The notes below the pieces were generated by a model. It made no database searches. It had not been told where the DNA came from and worked only from the letters and a program-made list of their open reading frames with translations. From assembly GCA_024695315.1 (NCBI GenBank), contig JAILIJ010000111.1, positions 1-7,103 of the forward strand: a DNA stretch of 7,103 nucleotides, read 5' to 3'. This document shows positions 1 through 6,376 of this stretch, piece after piece (position 1 is the first letter of the stretch; every line of letters starts with the position of its first letter). The translations under genes were made by a program, and so were the position numbers. The stretch comes from Bacteroidaceae bacterium (GTDB lineage: Bacteria; Bacteroidota; Bacteroidia; Bacteroidales; Bacteroidaceae).

Positions 1-2
1 GC

Positions 3-341
3 GCATTTCCAGACTGGTCGCCGTACCTTCAGCCGACCGCTCCGGCTACTCGAAGACACGGTTACAATCTTACGCATATTTCTCGACCAGTAAGACCGAG
101 CGACTTCGATTATTTTGACTTAATAGTTGGCATGGACGAACAGAATCATGACAAACTAATAAGACTTGCTCCAACATTAGAAGACGAAGAAAAGATAGTT
201 AGAATGACAGACTATTGTACCGTTCATGTAATCGATCACGTTCCAGACCCATACTATGGTGGAGAACAAGGATTCGAAAATGTTATAGAAATATTAGAAG
301 ACGCTTGTGCCGGTTTGCTCAAAAACATTATCAAGGGATAA
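3..341 (+). CDS. Low-molecular-weight protein tyrosine phosphatase, 3' part (5' end outside window)
   Basis: This is the C-terminal part of a small cytoplasmic phosphatase that removes phosphate from phosphotyrosine. The frame is open from position 3 through the Met codon at 132 to the TAA at 339-341, so the Met is internal and not the start. From about position 51 the translation fits the family: RRHGYNL, then SRPVRPSDFDYFDLIVGMDEQN, then EEKIVRMTDYC. The DPYYGG motif carries the general-acid aspartate of the family's DPY loop. The N-terminal P-loop (CX5R) would lie upstream of the window and cannot be seen. The translation of positions 3-50 (AFPDWSPYLQPTAPA) does not look like the family and is GC-rich, so that part may be damaged or chimeric. 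No clear terminator follows; the next gene has its own promoter. Confidence in the family is high for the part after position 51. Confidence 0.85.
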   Translation, partial: AFPDWSPYLQPTAPATRRHGYNLTHISRPVRPSDFDYFDLIVGMDEQNHDKLIRLAPTLEDEEKIVRMTDYCTVHVIDHVPDPYYGGEQGFENVIEILEDACAGLLKNIIKG

Positions 342-357
342 CGCAAAAGTAAAAAAA

Positions 358-394
358 ATAACTTAAAATTTTTATTTACGAACGTTTGAGTTAT
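358..394. repeat. Imperfect inverted repeat overlapping the mnmG promoter
   Basis: The arms ATAACTTAAA (358-367) and TTTGAGTTAT (385-394) are inverted copies with 9 of 10 positions matching, separated by 17 bases. The right arm runs into the -7 box at 392-399. It could be an operator for a dimeric regulator, or a weak hairpin at the end of the upstream phosphatase transcript. It has no U-tract and the arms are AT-rich, so chance is a real alternative. Confidence 0.3.
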
Positions 395-399
395 CTTTG
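369..399 (+). promoter_or_regulatory. Bacteroidetes-type promoter for mnmG
   Basis: TATCTTTG at 392-399 matches the Bacteroidetes -7 consensus TAnnTTTG exactly. A weak -33 candidate, TTTT at 369-372 (consensus TTTG), lies 19 bases upstream, which is a normal spacing. Transcription would begin a few bases after 399, giving a leader of about 20 bases before the mnmG ATG at 426. The AT-rich stretch upstream is typical of such promoters. The weak -33 box is the main doubt. Confidence 0.55.
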
Positions 400-425
400 C
401 GATACAAAACAGATATACCAAATAA

Positions 426-2366
426 ATGACATTTTATTACGACGTAATTGTTGTCGGCGCTGGACATGCAGGATGTGAAGCTGCATCAGCAGCCGCAAGA
501 CTTGGTGCAAAGACATGTCTCATAACAATGGACATGAATAAGATTGCACAGATGTCGTGTAACCCTGCCGTTGGAGGAATAGCCAAAGGTCAGATAGTTC
601 GCGAGATTGATGCTTTAGGTGGACAGATGGGTATAGTAACAGATAAATGTGCCCTACAGTTCCGCATGTTAAATCGTTCAAAAGGTCCTGCCGTATGGAG
701 TCCTCGTGCACAATGCGACAGAGCAAAATTCATTTGGACGTGGAGAGAGATTTTGGAAAATACTCCAAATCTCAATATTTGGCAAGACCAAGTAAAGGAA
801 ATCATCGTTGAAGACATAGATTCTATCGACAAAAACAGTTCTGAACTTAAGCATAACATAAAGGGTGTAAAAACATTTATGGGTGCTAATTTCATCGCTA
901 AAACCGTAATCATTACAGCGGGAACTTTCCTAAATGGTTTGATGCACATTGGTAGAACGAAGATTCAGGGAGGAAGATGTTCTGAGCCAGCCTCTCCTAT
1001 GCTAACCGAAAGTATCAACGCAACTGGAATAAAAAGCGGAAGAATGAAAACCGGAACTCCCGTTAGAATCGATAAAAGAAGCGTAGATTTTTCAAAGATG
1101 GAAATTCAAGAAGGAGAGCATGATTTTCACAGTTTCTCTTATATGTCTATTCCAAGAAAGCTCAAATCTCTTCCTTGCTGGACTTGCTATACAAATAGCG
1201 AAGTACACGAGATTCTTCGTTCTGGATTTAAGGACTCCCCACTCTACAACGGACAAATTCAAAGTATCGGTCCAAGATACTGTCCAAGTATCGAGACAAA
1301 ACTACACACATTCCCAGACAAAGAACAACATCAATTATTTTTAGAGCCTGAAGGAGAAACAACAAACGAATTATACTTGAATGGTTTTTCTTCATCCCTA
1401 CCGATGGACATACAGATTAAAGCTCTAAAGAAAATTCCTTGTTTCGAAAACATCGTTGTTTACAGACCTGGATATGCTATTGAATACGATTACTTCGATC
1501 CAACTCAGCTAAAGCATAATCTAGAATCAAAGATTGTTTCTAATCTATTTTTTGCTGGACAGGTAAACGGAACTACCGGATATGAAGAGGCAGCAGGTCA
1601 AGGTTTGATAGCTGGAATAAATGCTGCAATCAATTCATCCGATAAAAAAATAAACAACGGAGAACCTTTCATTCTAAAAAGAAACGAAGCCTACATAGGT
1701 GTTCTTATCGATGATTTGGTAACTAAAGGAGTTGACGAACCATACAGAATGTTTACGTCAAGAGCTGAATATCGCATACTATTACGCCAAGACGATGCAG
1801 ATATGCGCTTAACAGAAATGAGCCATAAGATAGGTCTTGCTTCCGAAGAAAGATATAATAGAATGCTTGCAAAGAAGAATGCAATCGAAGAACTGATAAA
1901 GTTTACCGAAGGTTTTTCGCTCAAACCAGCACTTATAAATGATGCTCTCGAGGGAATGGGAACTGCCCCACTCCGACAAGGTATAAAACTTTCAGAACTC
2001 CTCGGAAGACCTCAAATCACAATCGAGAATATCCGTAAGCACATTGTACCTTTCGAGAAAAAGATTAAGGATATTAAAGAATCCATCGAAGATGATAAAT
2101 TGATGGAAGAGATTCTGGAGGCAACAGAAATAAATATCAAATATAAAGGATACATAGAACGAGAGCAGCAAATAGCCGATAAAATGCTCCGTCTCGAGAA
2201 TATCAAAATTCAAGGAAAGTTCGACTATCAAAACCTTTCGCAAATTTCAATAGAAGCAAGACAGAAACTTTCTACGATAAATCCAGTAACCCTTGCACAA
2301 GCATCAAGAATCCCTGGAGTTTCTCCTTCAGACATAAACATAATGCTTGTACTTATGGGAAGATAA
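426..2366 (+). CDS. mnmG: tRNA uridine-5-carboxymethylaminomethyl modification enzyme MnmG (GidA)
   Basis: MnmG is an FAD enzyme that works with the GTPase MnmE to place the carboxymethylaminomethyl (or aminomethyl) group on C5 of the wobble uridine (U34) of certain tRNAs. The 646-residue product is slightly longer than the usual 620-630. The N-terminal Rossmann motif GAGHAGCEAA is at residues 11-20. MSCNPAVGGIAKGQ follows at 43-56, with C45 matching E. coli Cys47. RYCPSIETK at 284-292 holds C286, matching the catalytic Cys277. The second FAD region, FFAGQVNGTTGYEEAAGQG, is at 375-393. The C-terminal helical domain that binds MnmE ends with the family signature PVTLAQASRIPGVSP (620-634). The extra length is partly a loop around residues 130-150. 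The ATG at 426 is the natural start, since the Rossmann strand follows directly. It is the first gene of the + strand run, behind its own promoter. A parS site begins three bases after its stop. Confidence 0.97.
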   Translation: MTFYYDVIVVGAGHAGCEAASAAARLGAKTCLITMDMNKIAQMSCNPAVGGIAKGQIVREIDALGGQMGIVTDKCALQFRMLNRSKGPAVWSPRAQCDRAKFIWTWREILENTPNLNIWQDQVKEIIVEDIDSIDKNSSELKHNIKGVKTFMGANFIAKTVIITAGTFLNGLMHIGRTKIQGGRCSEPASPMLTESINATGIKSGRMKTGTPVRIDKRSVDFSKMEIQEGEHDFHSFSYMSIPRKLKSLPCWTCYTNSEVHEILRSGFKDSPLYNGQIQSIGPRYCPSIETKLHTFPDKEQHQLFLEPEGETTNELYLNGFSSSLPMDIQIKALKKIPCFENIVVYRPGYAIEYDYFDPTQLKHNLESKIVSNLFFAGQVNGTTGYEEAAGQGLIAGINAAINSSDKKINNGEPFILKRNEAYIGVLIDDLVTKGVDEPYRMFTSRAEYRILLRQDDADMRLTEMSHKIGLASEERYNRMLAKKNAIEELIKFTEGFSLKPALINDALEGMGTAPLRQGIKLSELLGRPQITIENIRKHIVPFEKKIKDIKESIEDDKLMEEILEATEINIKYKGYIEREQQIADKMLRLENIKIQGKFDYQNLSQISIEARQKLSTINPVTLAQASRIPGVSPSDINIMLVLMGR

Positions 2367-2369
2367 AAA

Positions 2370-2385
2370 TGTTCCACGTGAAACA
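2370..2385 (+). other. parS site 1 (ParB-binding centromere site)
   Basis: TGTTCCACGTGAAACA is identical to the classical chromosomal parS sequence known from Bacillus subtilis. Its arms TGTTCCAC and GTGAAACA form a near-perfect palindrome around CACGTG, broken at one pair. It lies in the 79-base gap between mnmG and apt. A second exact copy in inverse orientation sits at 3091-3106. In the known system ParB loads at parS as a CTP-dependent clamp, spreads along the DNA, and works with ParA and SMC in chromosome segregation. Function here is inferred from sequence identity; parA and parB are not in the window. Confidence 0.88.
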
Positions 2386-2445
2386 AATTGCGTGTTACAT
2401 ATTTTAAATCAGACAATTAGAGTTAAAGTATTAAACAATAAAAAT

Positions 2446-2976
2446 ATGAACAATCAGTATTTATTGGACAATCTGAGAAGCATCCCAGACTTTCCAAAGA
2501 AAGGTATCAATTTCCGCGATGTAACCACTCTATTCAAGAATGCAAAGTGTCTTGAAATAATGGAAGCAGAAATGTATGAACTCTACAAGCATAGAGGAAT
2601 TTCAAAAGTAGTAGGAATTGAAAGTAGAGGATTTGTTATGGGATCAGCAATCGCACGAAAGCTCAACGCCGGACTCGTTATGTGTCGTAAACCAGGAAAA
2701 CTTCCTGCAGAAACAATTAGCGAAACATATACAAAAGAGTACGGAGTAGATACTATAGAAATCCACAAGGATGCAATTACAGAGGATGATATAGTACTTA
2801 TTCACGACGACCTTCTTGCAACAGGCGGCAGCCTTAAAGCTGCACTCAACCTCGTAAAGAAGTTTCATCCAAAGAAAGTATACATAAATACTTTAATTGA
2901 AATACGAGACGAAGGACTCAAGGGAAGAGAATTCATCGGAGACGACGTAGAAATAACGACACTCCTCAGTTTATAA
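2446..2976 (+). CDS. apt: Adenine phosphoribosyltransferase
   Basis: Apt joins adenine to PRPP to give AMP and pyrophosphate, the one-step adenine salvage reaction in the cytoplasm. The 176-residue product has the normal length. It opens with LRSIPDFPKKGINFRDVTTL (10-29), typical of the family. It then shows ESRGF (59-63), RKPGKLP (81-87) and the PRPP-binding signature VLIHDDLLATGGSL (117-130) with the acidic pair D121-D122. The start is taken at the ATG at 2446. The same frame stays open back to an ATG at 2347, but those 33 extra residues would overlap the mnmG end and translate through the parS site, and they lack family character. No strong promoter box is visible in the 79-base gap, so it may be co-transcribed with mnmG. 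It is the only gene between the two parS sites. Confidence 0.96.
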   Translation: MNNQYLLDNLRSIPDFPKKGINFRDVTTLFKNAKCLEIMEAEMYELYKHRGISKVVGIESRGFVMGSAIARKLNAGLVMCRKPGKLPAETISETYTKEYGVDTIEIHKDAITEDDIVLIHDDLLATGGSLKAALNLVKKFHPKKVYINTLIEIRDEGLKGREFIGDDVEITTLLSL

Positions 2977-3090
2977 AACAAACGTGCGAACATATAAGAT
3001 TTAAGAAAAAAGTATATTAAAGTACAAGTGTAATGAAAACGTAAAACACAAGCTCATAACTAGCTTTAAATAAAGCAATTAGAAGCAAAT

Positions 3091-3106
3091 TGTTTCACGT
3101 GGAACA
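3091..3106 (-). other. parS site 2 (ParB-binding centromere site), inverse orientation
   Basis: The + strand reads TGTTTCACGTGGAACA, whose reverse complement is TGTTCCACGTGAAACA, the same 16 bases as site 1. The similarity continues for six more bases (AATTGC beside site 1, ATTTGC beside site 2), giving 21 of 22 matches. It lies at the end of the 144-base apt-uvrC gap and stops 14 bases before the uvrC ATG, so bound ParB could touch the uvrC leader or promoter. The rest of that gap (2977-3090) is AT-rich and shows no convincing gene, terminator or promoter. Confidence 0.88.
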
Positions 3107-3120
3107 TTAACAGTTTTTCT

Positions 3121-4944
3121 ATGACTAAAGACGAAGAGAGAATAGCAAGATTAAAGAACATAGTGTTAAACATGCCGGAATGCCCTGGTTGCTATCAATA
3201 CTTTGATAAGAATAAAAACATAATCTACGTTGGCAAGGCAAAGAACCTTAAACGTAGAGTAAGTTCCTATTTCTTGAAGACCGTAGACAGAAGAAAGACT
3301 CAAATACTTGTAAGCAAAATAGAGGACGTTAATTATGTAGTTGTTCCTACAGACGAAGATGCCCTACTCTTGGAAAACAATTTAATAAAGAAATACAAGC
3401 CAAGATATAATATACTTCTTAAAGATGATAAAACATATCCTTCCGTTTGTGTTACGAACGAATACTTTCCAAGAGTATTTAAGACGAGAAAAATCATAAA
3501 CGGAACTGGTACATACTACGGCCCATTTTCTCATCAAGGTACATTAAATAATATGCTTGAACTGATAAACAAAATGTACAAGGTGAGAAAATGTAGGCTT
3601 CCTCTTACAGAAGCAAATATTGCAGCAGGCAAATATAATATATGTTTGGAGTACCACATTAAGAATTGTATGGCTCCATGTGTCGGACATCAAAGCAGAG
3701 AAGAATACATGGAGATGATAAAGGAGATAAAAGAAATTCTTAAAGGTAACACAAGAATTGTCTGTGAAGAGATGATGAAGAAAATGCAAAGTCTTGCTTC
3801 AGAAATGAAGTTTGAGGAAGCAGCAGAGATAAAACGTAAATTCGATCTTGCTCTGGAATTCTGTGAGAAGAGCGAAGTAATTGCAAGCTCCTATCAGAAT
3901 ATTGATGTATTTTCTATCGACGACGAAGAGAAAAGTGCTTTCATAAATTACTTACACATAACTAACGGATGCATAAATCAAGCTTTCACATTTGAATATA
4001 AAAAAAGGATGGACGAGACAAAGGAGGAAATGCTTGCACTTGGCATAGTAGAAATGCGAGAAAGATATAAAAGCAGATCAAAAGAAATTGTCGTACCTTT
4101 CGAAATAGACACAGAACTAAAAGACATAACAATTACAGTTCCTGTTAGGGGAGATAAAAAGAAACTGTTGGACCTATCAAAAATGAATGTAAGGCAATAT
4201 AGAATTGATAGTCTAAAACAGGCAGAAAAATTAAATCCTGAACAGAGAAGTACAAACATACTAAAAGAACTACAAAAGAAATTAGGATTGGATAAAATAC
4301 CTATGCAAATAGAATGTTTTGATAATTCTAATATCTCTGGTACAGATGCCGTGGCAGGATGCGTAGTATTCAAACAAGCTAAACCTGCAAGATCTGAATA
4401 CAGAAAATATAACATAAAAACTGTTGAAGGACCTGACGATTATGCTTCGATGAGCGAAGTAGTTTATCGAAGATATTCAAGAATGATAGAAGAGAATACT
4501 CCTCTACCCGACCTCATAATAACAGATGGTGGAAAAGGACAAATGGAAGTAGTAAGAAAAGTAATTCAAGATGAACTTAAAATAGATATTCCAATTGCAG
4601 GTCTTGCAAAGGACAACCATCATAGAACAAACGAATTGCTTTTTGGTTTTCCACAAAAAAATATTGGTGTAGAAATGGACTCACCTCTTTTTAAGTTTTT
4701 AACAAGAATTCAGGACGAGGTTCATAGATACGCAATAACTTTCCACAGAGATAAAAGAAGTAAACATCAAGTAGAAAGTGAACTCGACAAAATAAAAGGT
4801 ATAGGACCAACAACAAAGAATGTCCTTCTTAAACACTTCAAAAGTGTAAAGAGAATAAAGGAAGCAAAACAAACGGAACTGGAAGAGTTGATTGGTCCTG
4901 CAAAAGCAAAAATATTAAATGATTATTGGACATCTGAAAAATAA
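3121..4944 (+). CDS. uvrC: UvrABC excision nuclease subunit C
   Basis: UvrC makes both cuts, 3' and 5' of a bulky DNA lesion, after UvrA and UvrB have located it in nucleotide excision repair. The 607-residue product is full length. The N-terminal GIY-YIG nuclease (3' incision) spans about residues 16-100, with GCY at 23-25, YVG at 36-38 and E85 in ALLLENNLIKKYKPRYN. Four cysteines, C158, C175, C183 and C187, match the iron-sulfur cluster positions; the last two spacings (x7, x3) equal those of E. coli. The UVR motif that contacts UvrB is near 215-248. The RNase H-like nuclease (5' incision) shows D401 in ECFDNSNISG, D439-D440 in EGPDDYASM, D469 in ITDGGKGQ and H535 in DEVHRYA. Two helix-hairpin-helix motifs end the protein (KGIGPTTKNVLLKHF, ELIGPAKA). 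The ATG at 3121 lies 14 bases past parS site 2. No SD is present, as usual in this phylum. Confidence 0.97.
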   Translation: MTKDEERIARLKNIVLNMPECPGCYQYFDKNKNIIYVGKAKNLKRRVSSYFLKTVDRRKTQILVSKIEDVNYVVVPTDEDALLLENNLIKKYKPRYNILLKDDKTYPSVCVTNEYFPRVFKTRKIINGTGTYYGPFSHQGTLNNMLELINKMYKVRKCRLPLTEANIAAGKYNICLEYHIKNCMAPCVGHQSREEYMEMIKEIKEILKGNTRIVCEEMMKKMQSLASEMKFEEAAEIKRKFDLALEFCEKSEVIASSYQNIDVFSIDDEEKSAFINYLHITNGCINQAFTFEYKKRMDETKEEMLALGIVEMRERYKSRSKEIVVPFEIDTELKDITITVPVRGDKKKLLDLSKMNVRQYRIDSLKQAEKLNPEQRSTNILKELQKKLGLDKIPMQIECFDNSNISGTDAVAGCVVFKQAKPARSEYRKYNIKTVEGPDDYASMSEVVYRRYSRMIEENTPLPDLIITDGGKGQMEVVRKVIQDELKIDIPIAGLAKDNHHRTNELLFGFPQKNIGVEMDSPLFKFLTRIQDEVHRYAITFHRDKRSKHQVESELDKIKGIGPTTKNVLLKHFKSVKRIKEAKQTELEELIGPAKAKILNDYWTSEK

Positions 4945-4956
4945 TATATACATTTG
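4926..4956 (+). promoter_or_regulatory. Candidate Bacteroidetes-type promoter for dtd inside the uvrC end
   Basis: TACATTTG at 4949-4956 matches the -7 consensus TAnnTTTG. ATTG ending at 4928 is a three-of-four match to the -33 box TTTG, with a 20-base spacer. The -33 part lies inside the last uvrC codons. Transcription would begin about four to seven bases after 4956, leaving only a few leader bases before the dtd ATG at 4968. The short leader is unusual, so the match could be chance in AT-rich sequence. Confidence 0.4.
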
Positions 4957-4967
4957 CTAAAACGGAA

Positions 4968-5420
4968 ATGAGAGCAGTAATACAAAGAGTAAGTCACGCA
5001 TCGGTAACAATAGAAGGACAAGTAAAGTCTTCAATAGAAAAAGGACTACTAATACTTTTGGGTTGTGAAAATGCAGACACAATTGAAGATATAGAATGGC
5101 TTTCAAAGAAAATTTGCGGATTACGCATTTTTGACGATGAAAATCATGTAATGAATAAATCCATAATAGATGTAGATGGAGATATAATCGTAGTATCTCA
5201 ATTTACTCTATGGGCTTCGTATAAGAAAGGTAACAGACCATCATATTTGAGAGCTGGAAGTCACGAAATTACTCTCCCACTCTATGAACAGTTCTGCAAA
5301 ACACTCGAAACTAATCTTGGTAAGAAAGTGGGTACTGGGGAATTTGGAGCTGATATGAAAGTTGAGTTACTTAACGATGGACCAGTAACAATATGTATGG
5401 ATACAAAAAATAAAGAATAA
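4968..5420 (+). CDS. dtd: D-aminoacyl-tRNA deacylase
   Basis: Dtd hydrolyses the ester bond of D-amino acids wrongly attached to tRNA (and of glycine on tRNA-Ala), so that only L-amino acids enter proteins. It acts as a cytoplasmic homodimer. The 150-residue product has the family length. It begins MRAVIQRVSHASVTIEG, as most members do. SQFTLWASYKKGNRPSY (77-93) holds the SQxT motif, and GEFGADMKVELLNDGPVTI (124-142) holds the Gly-cisPro pair G138-P139 that gives chiral selectivity. The ATG at 4968 is the natural start. It follows uvrC by 23 bases and precedes deoC by 26 bases, so it is probably part of the same transcript, perhaps with extra initiation from the candidate promoter just upstream. 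In Bacteroides, as I recall, a MazG-type pyrophosphohydrolase gene sits between dtd and deoC; there is no room for one here. Confidence 0.97.
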   Translation: MRAVIQRVSHASVTIEGQVKSSIEKGLLILLGCENADTIEDIEWLSKKICGLRIFDDENHVMNKSIIDVDGDIIVVSQFTLWASYKKGNRPSYLRAGSHEITLPLYEQFCKTLETNLGKKVGTGEFGADMKVELLNDGPVTICMDTKNKE

Positions 5421-5446
5421 CTTAACATCAAATATATAATCATATT

Positions 5447-6334
5447 ATGAGCTTAAACAAATACGAAGAGGCATTAAGTAAGTATAATACTGATCTTAAT
5501 GACGAAGATGTAAAGAAAGCAGTCGAGAATTTACTTGACAAGCACCTTGCAGAGAACGATAACAAAGAAGTAAAAACTTTCTGTCTTAACAGCGTAGAGC
5601 TTACTACTCTTAAAACTACAGACAGCGAGGAAAGCGTTCTGAAATTTGTGGAAAAAGTAAATAAGTTCGACGATATATATCCTGAACTTGGACATGTAGC
5701 TACAGTTTGTGTCTACCCTAACTTCGCTAAAATATGTCATGACACACTTGAAAATGAAGACGTAGAAATAGCTTGCGTAGGCGCATGTTTCCCATCAAGT
5801 CAGAGCTTTACAGAAGTTAAAATCGCAGAAGTTGCTCTCGCTTTGAAAGATGGTGCTACAGAAATAGATATTGTACAGTCTGTAGGAAAATTCCTAAGTG
5901 GAGACTACGAAGGATTGTGCGATGAAATTTCAGAAATCAAGTCTGTATGCGGAGATAAAAAACTTAAAGTAATTCTTGAAACTGGAAGCCTTGGATCTGC
6001 AAGTAATATTAAGAAAGCTTCTATTCTTGCTATGTATGCAGGAGCAGATTATATAAAGACATCTACAGGAAAACTTGAACCAGCTGCTACTCCAGAGGCC
6101 GCATACGTAATGTGCCAGGCTATAAAAGAGTATTATGACGAAACAGGAATTCAAATAGGATTCAAACCAGCTGGTGGTATGAAGACTGTTAAGGATGTAC
6201 TTACATACTACACTATCGTAAAAGAAATACTCGGCGAAAAATGGCTAACTAACGAGTATTTCAGATTAGGAACAAGTTCTGTTGCTAACAAGCTATTAAG
6301 CGAAATCTTAGACAAGGAAATAAAGTTCTTCTAA
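5447..6334 (+). CDS. deoC: Deoxyribose-phosphate aldolase
   Basis: DeoC splits 2-deoxyribose 5-phosphate into glyceraldehyde 3-phosphate and acetaldehyde, which feeds deoxynucleoside carbon into glycolysis. It is a class I aldolase with a TIM-barrel fold. The 295-residue product is longer than E. coli DeoC (259), with about 35 extra residues at the N-terminus. Visible family motifs are ELTTLKTTD (51-59), VCVYPNF (87-93), GATEIDIV (136-143, D141 equivalent to Asp102), KVILETG (174-180), DYIKTSTGK (201-209, Schiff-base K204 equivalent to Lys167) and GFKPAGGMKT (238-247, K240 equivalent to Lys201). The first motif has E51 where E. coli has Asp16, a conservative change that may be normal for this lineage. 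The ATG at 5447 is 26 bases after dtd, and no SD or strong promoter box is visible. A terminator hairpin begins five bases after its stop. Confidence 0.96.
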   Translation: MSLNKYEEALSKYNTDLNDEDVKKAVENLLDKHLAENDNKEVKTFCLNSVELTTLKTTDSEESVLKFVEKVNKFDDIYPELGHVATVCVYPNFAKICHDTLENEDVEIACVGACFPSSQSFTEVKIAEVALALKDGATEIDIVQSVGKFLSGDYEGLCDEISEIKSVCGDKKLKVILETGSLGSASNIKKASILAMYAGADYIKTSTGKLEPAATPEAAYVMCQAIKEYYDETGIQIGFKPAGGMKTVKDVLTYYTIVKEILGEKWLTNEYFRLGTSSVANKLLSEILDKEIKFF

Positions 6335-6338
6335 AAAC

Positions 6339-6371
6339 AAAAAAGACTATCGTAAAGATAGTCTTTTTTTT
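6339..6371. terminator. Bidirectional intrinsic terminator between deoC and the convergent gene
   Basis: GACTATC (6345-6351) and GATAGTC (6357-6363) form a perfect stem closed by the five-base loop GTAAA. Six A residues before and eight T residues after (6364-6371) lengthen the stem to 13 pairs and supply a U-tract in either direction. It lies in the 42-base gap between the deoC stop and the stop of the minus-strand gene, so one hairpin can end both convergent transcripts. Confidence 0.93.
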
Positions 6372-6376
6372 ATTCC

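Noticed and set aside
590..949. Minus-strand and other-frame open frames inside mnmG, apt, uvrC and deoC
   Set aside because: They lie fully inside well-supported genes and show no recognisable motifs; they are shadows of the coding strand.
2370..2385. CACGTG palindrome as a generic transcription-factor or Noc site
   Set aside because: The full 16 bases match parS, while the Noc site has a different core (CCCGGG). Two exact copies fit parS better than a chance CACGTG.
2347..2445. Upstream in-frame ATG that would give apt 33 extra N-terminal residues
   Set aside because: The extension overlaps the end of mnmG, translates straight through the parS site, and has no Apt family character. The start at 2446 gives the usual length.
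3050..3066. Hairpin AAGCT-7 bases-AGCTT between apt and uvrC as a terminator
   Set aside because: The stem has only five pairs and no U-tract follows.
3061..3068. TAGCTTTA as a -7 promoter box for uvrC
   Set aside because: It misses the conserved final G, and no -33 box is found at the right distance upstream.
3073..3091. Tandem-like AAGCAATT / AAGCAAATT beside parS site 2
   Set aside because: There are only two short, AT-rich, imperfect units, so it is not enough to call a repeat.
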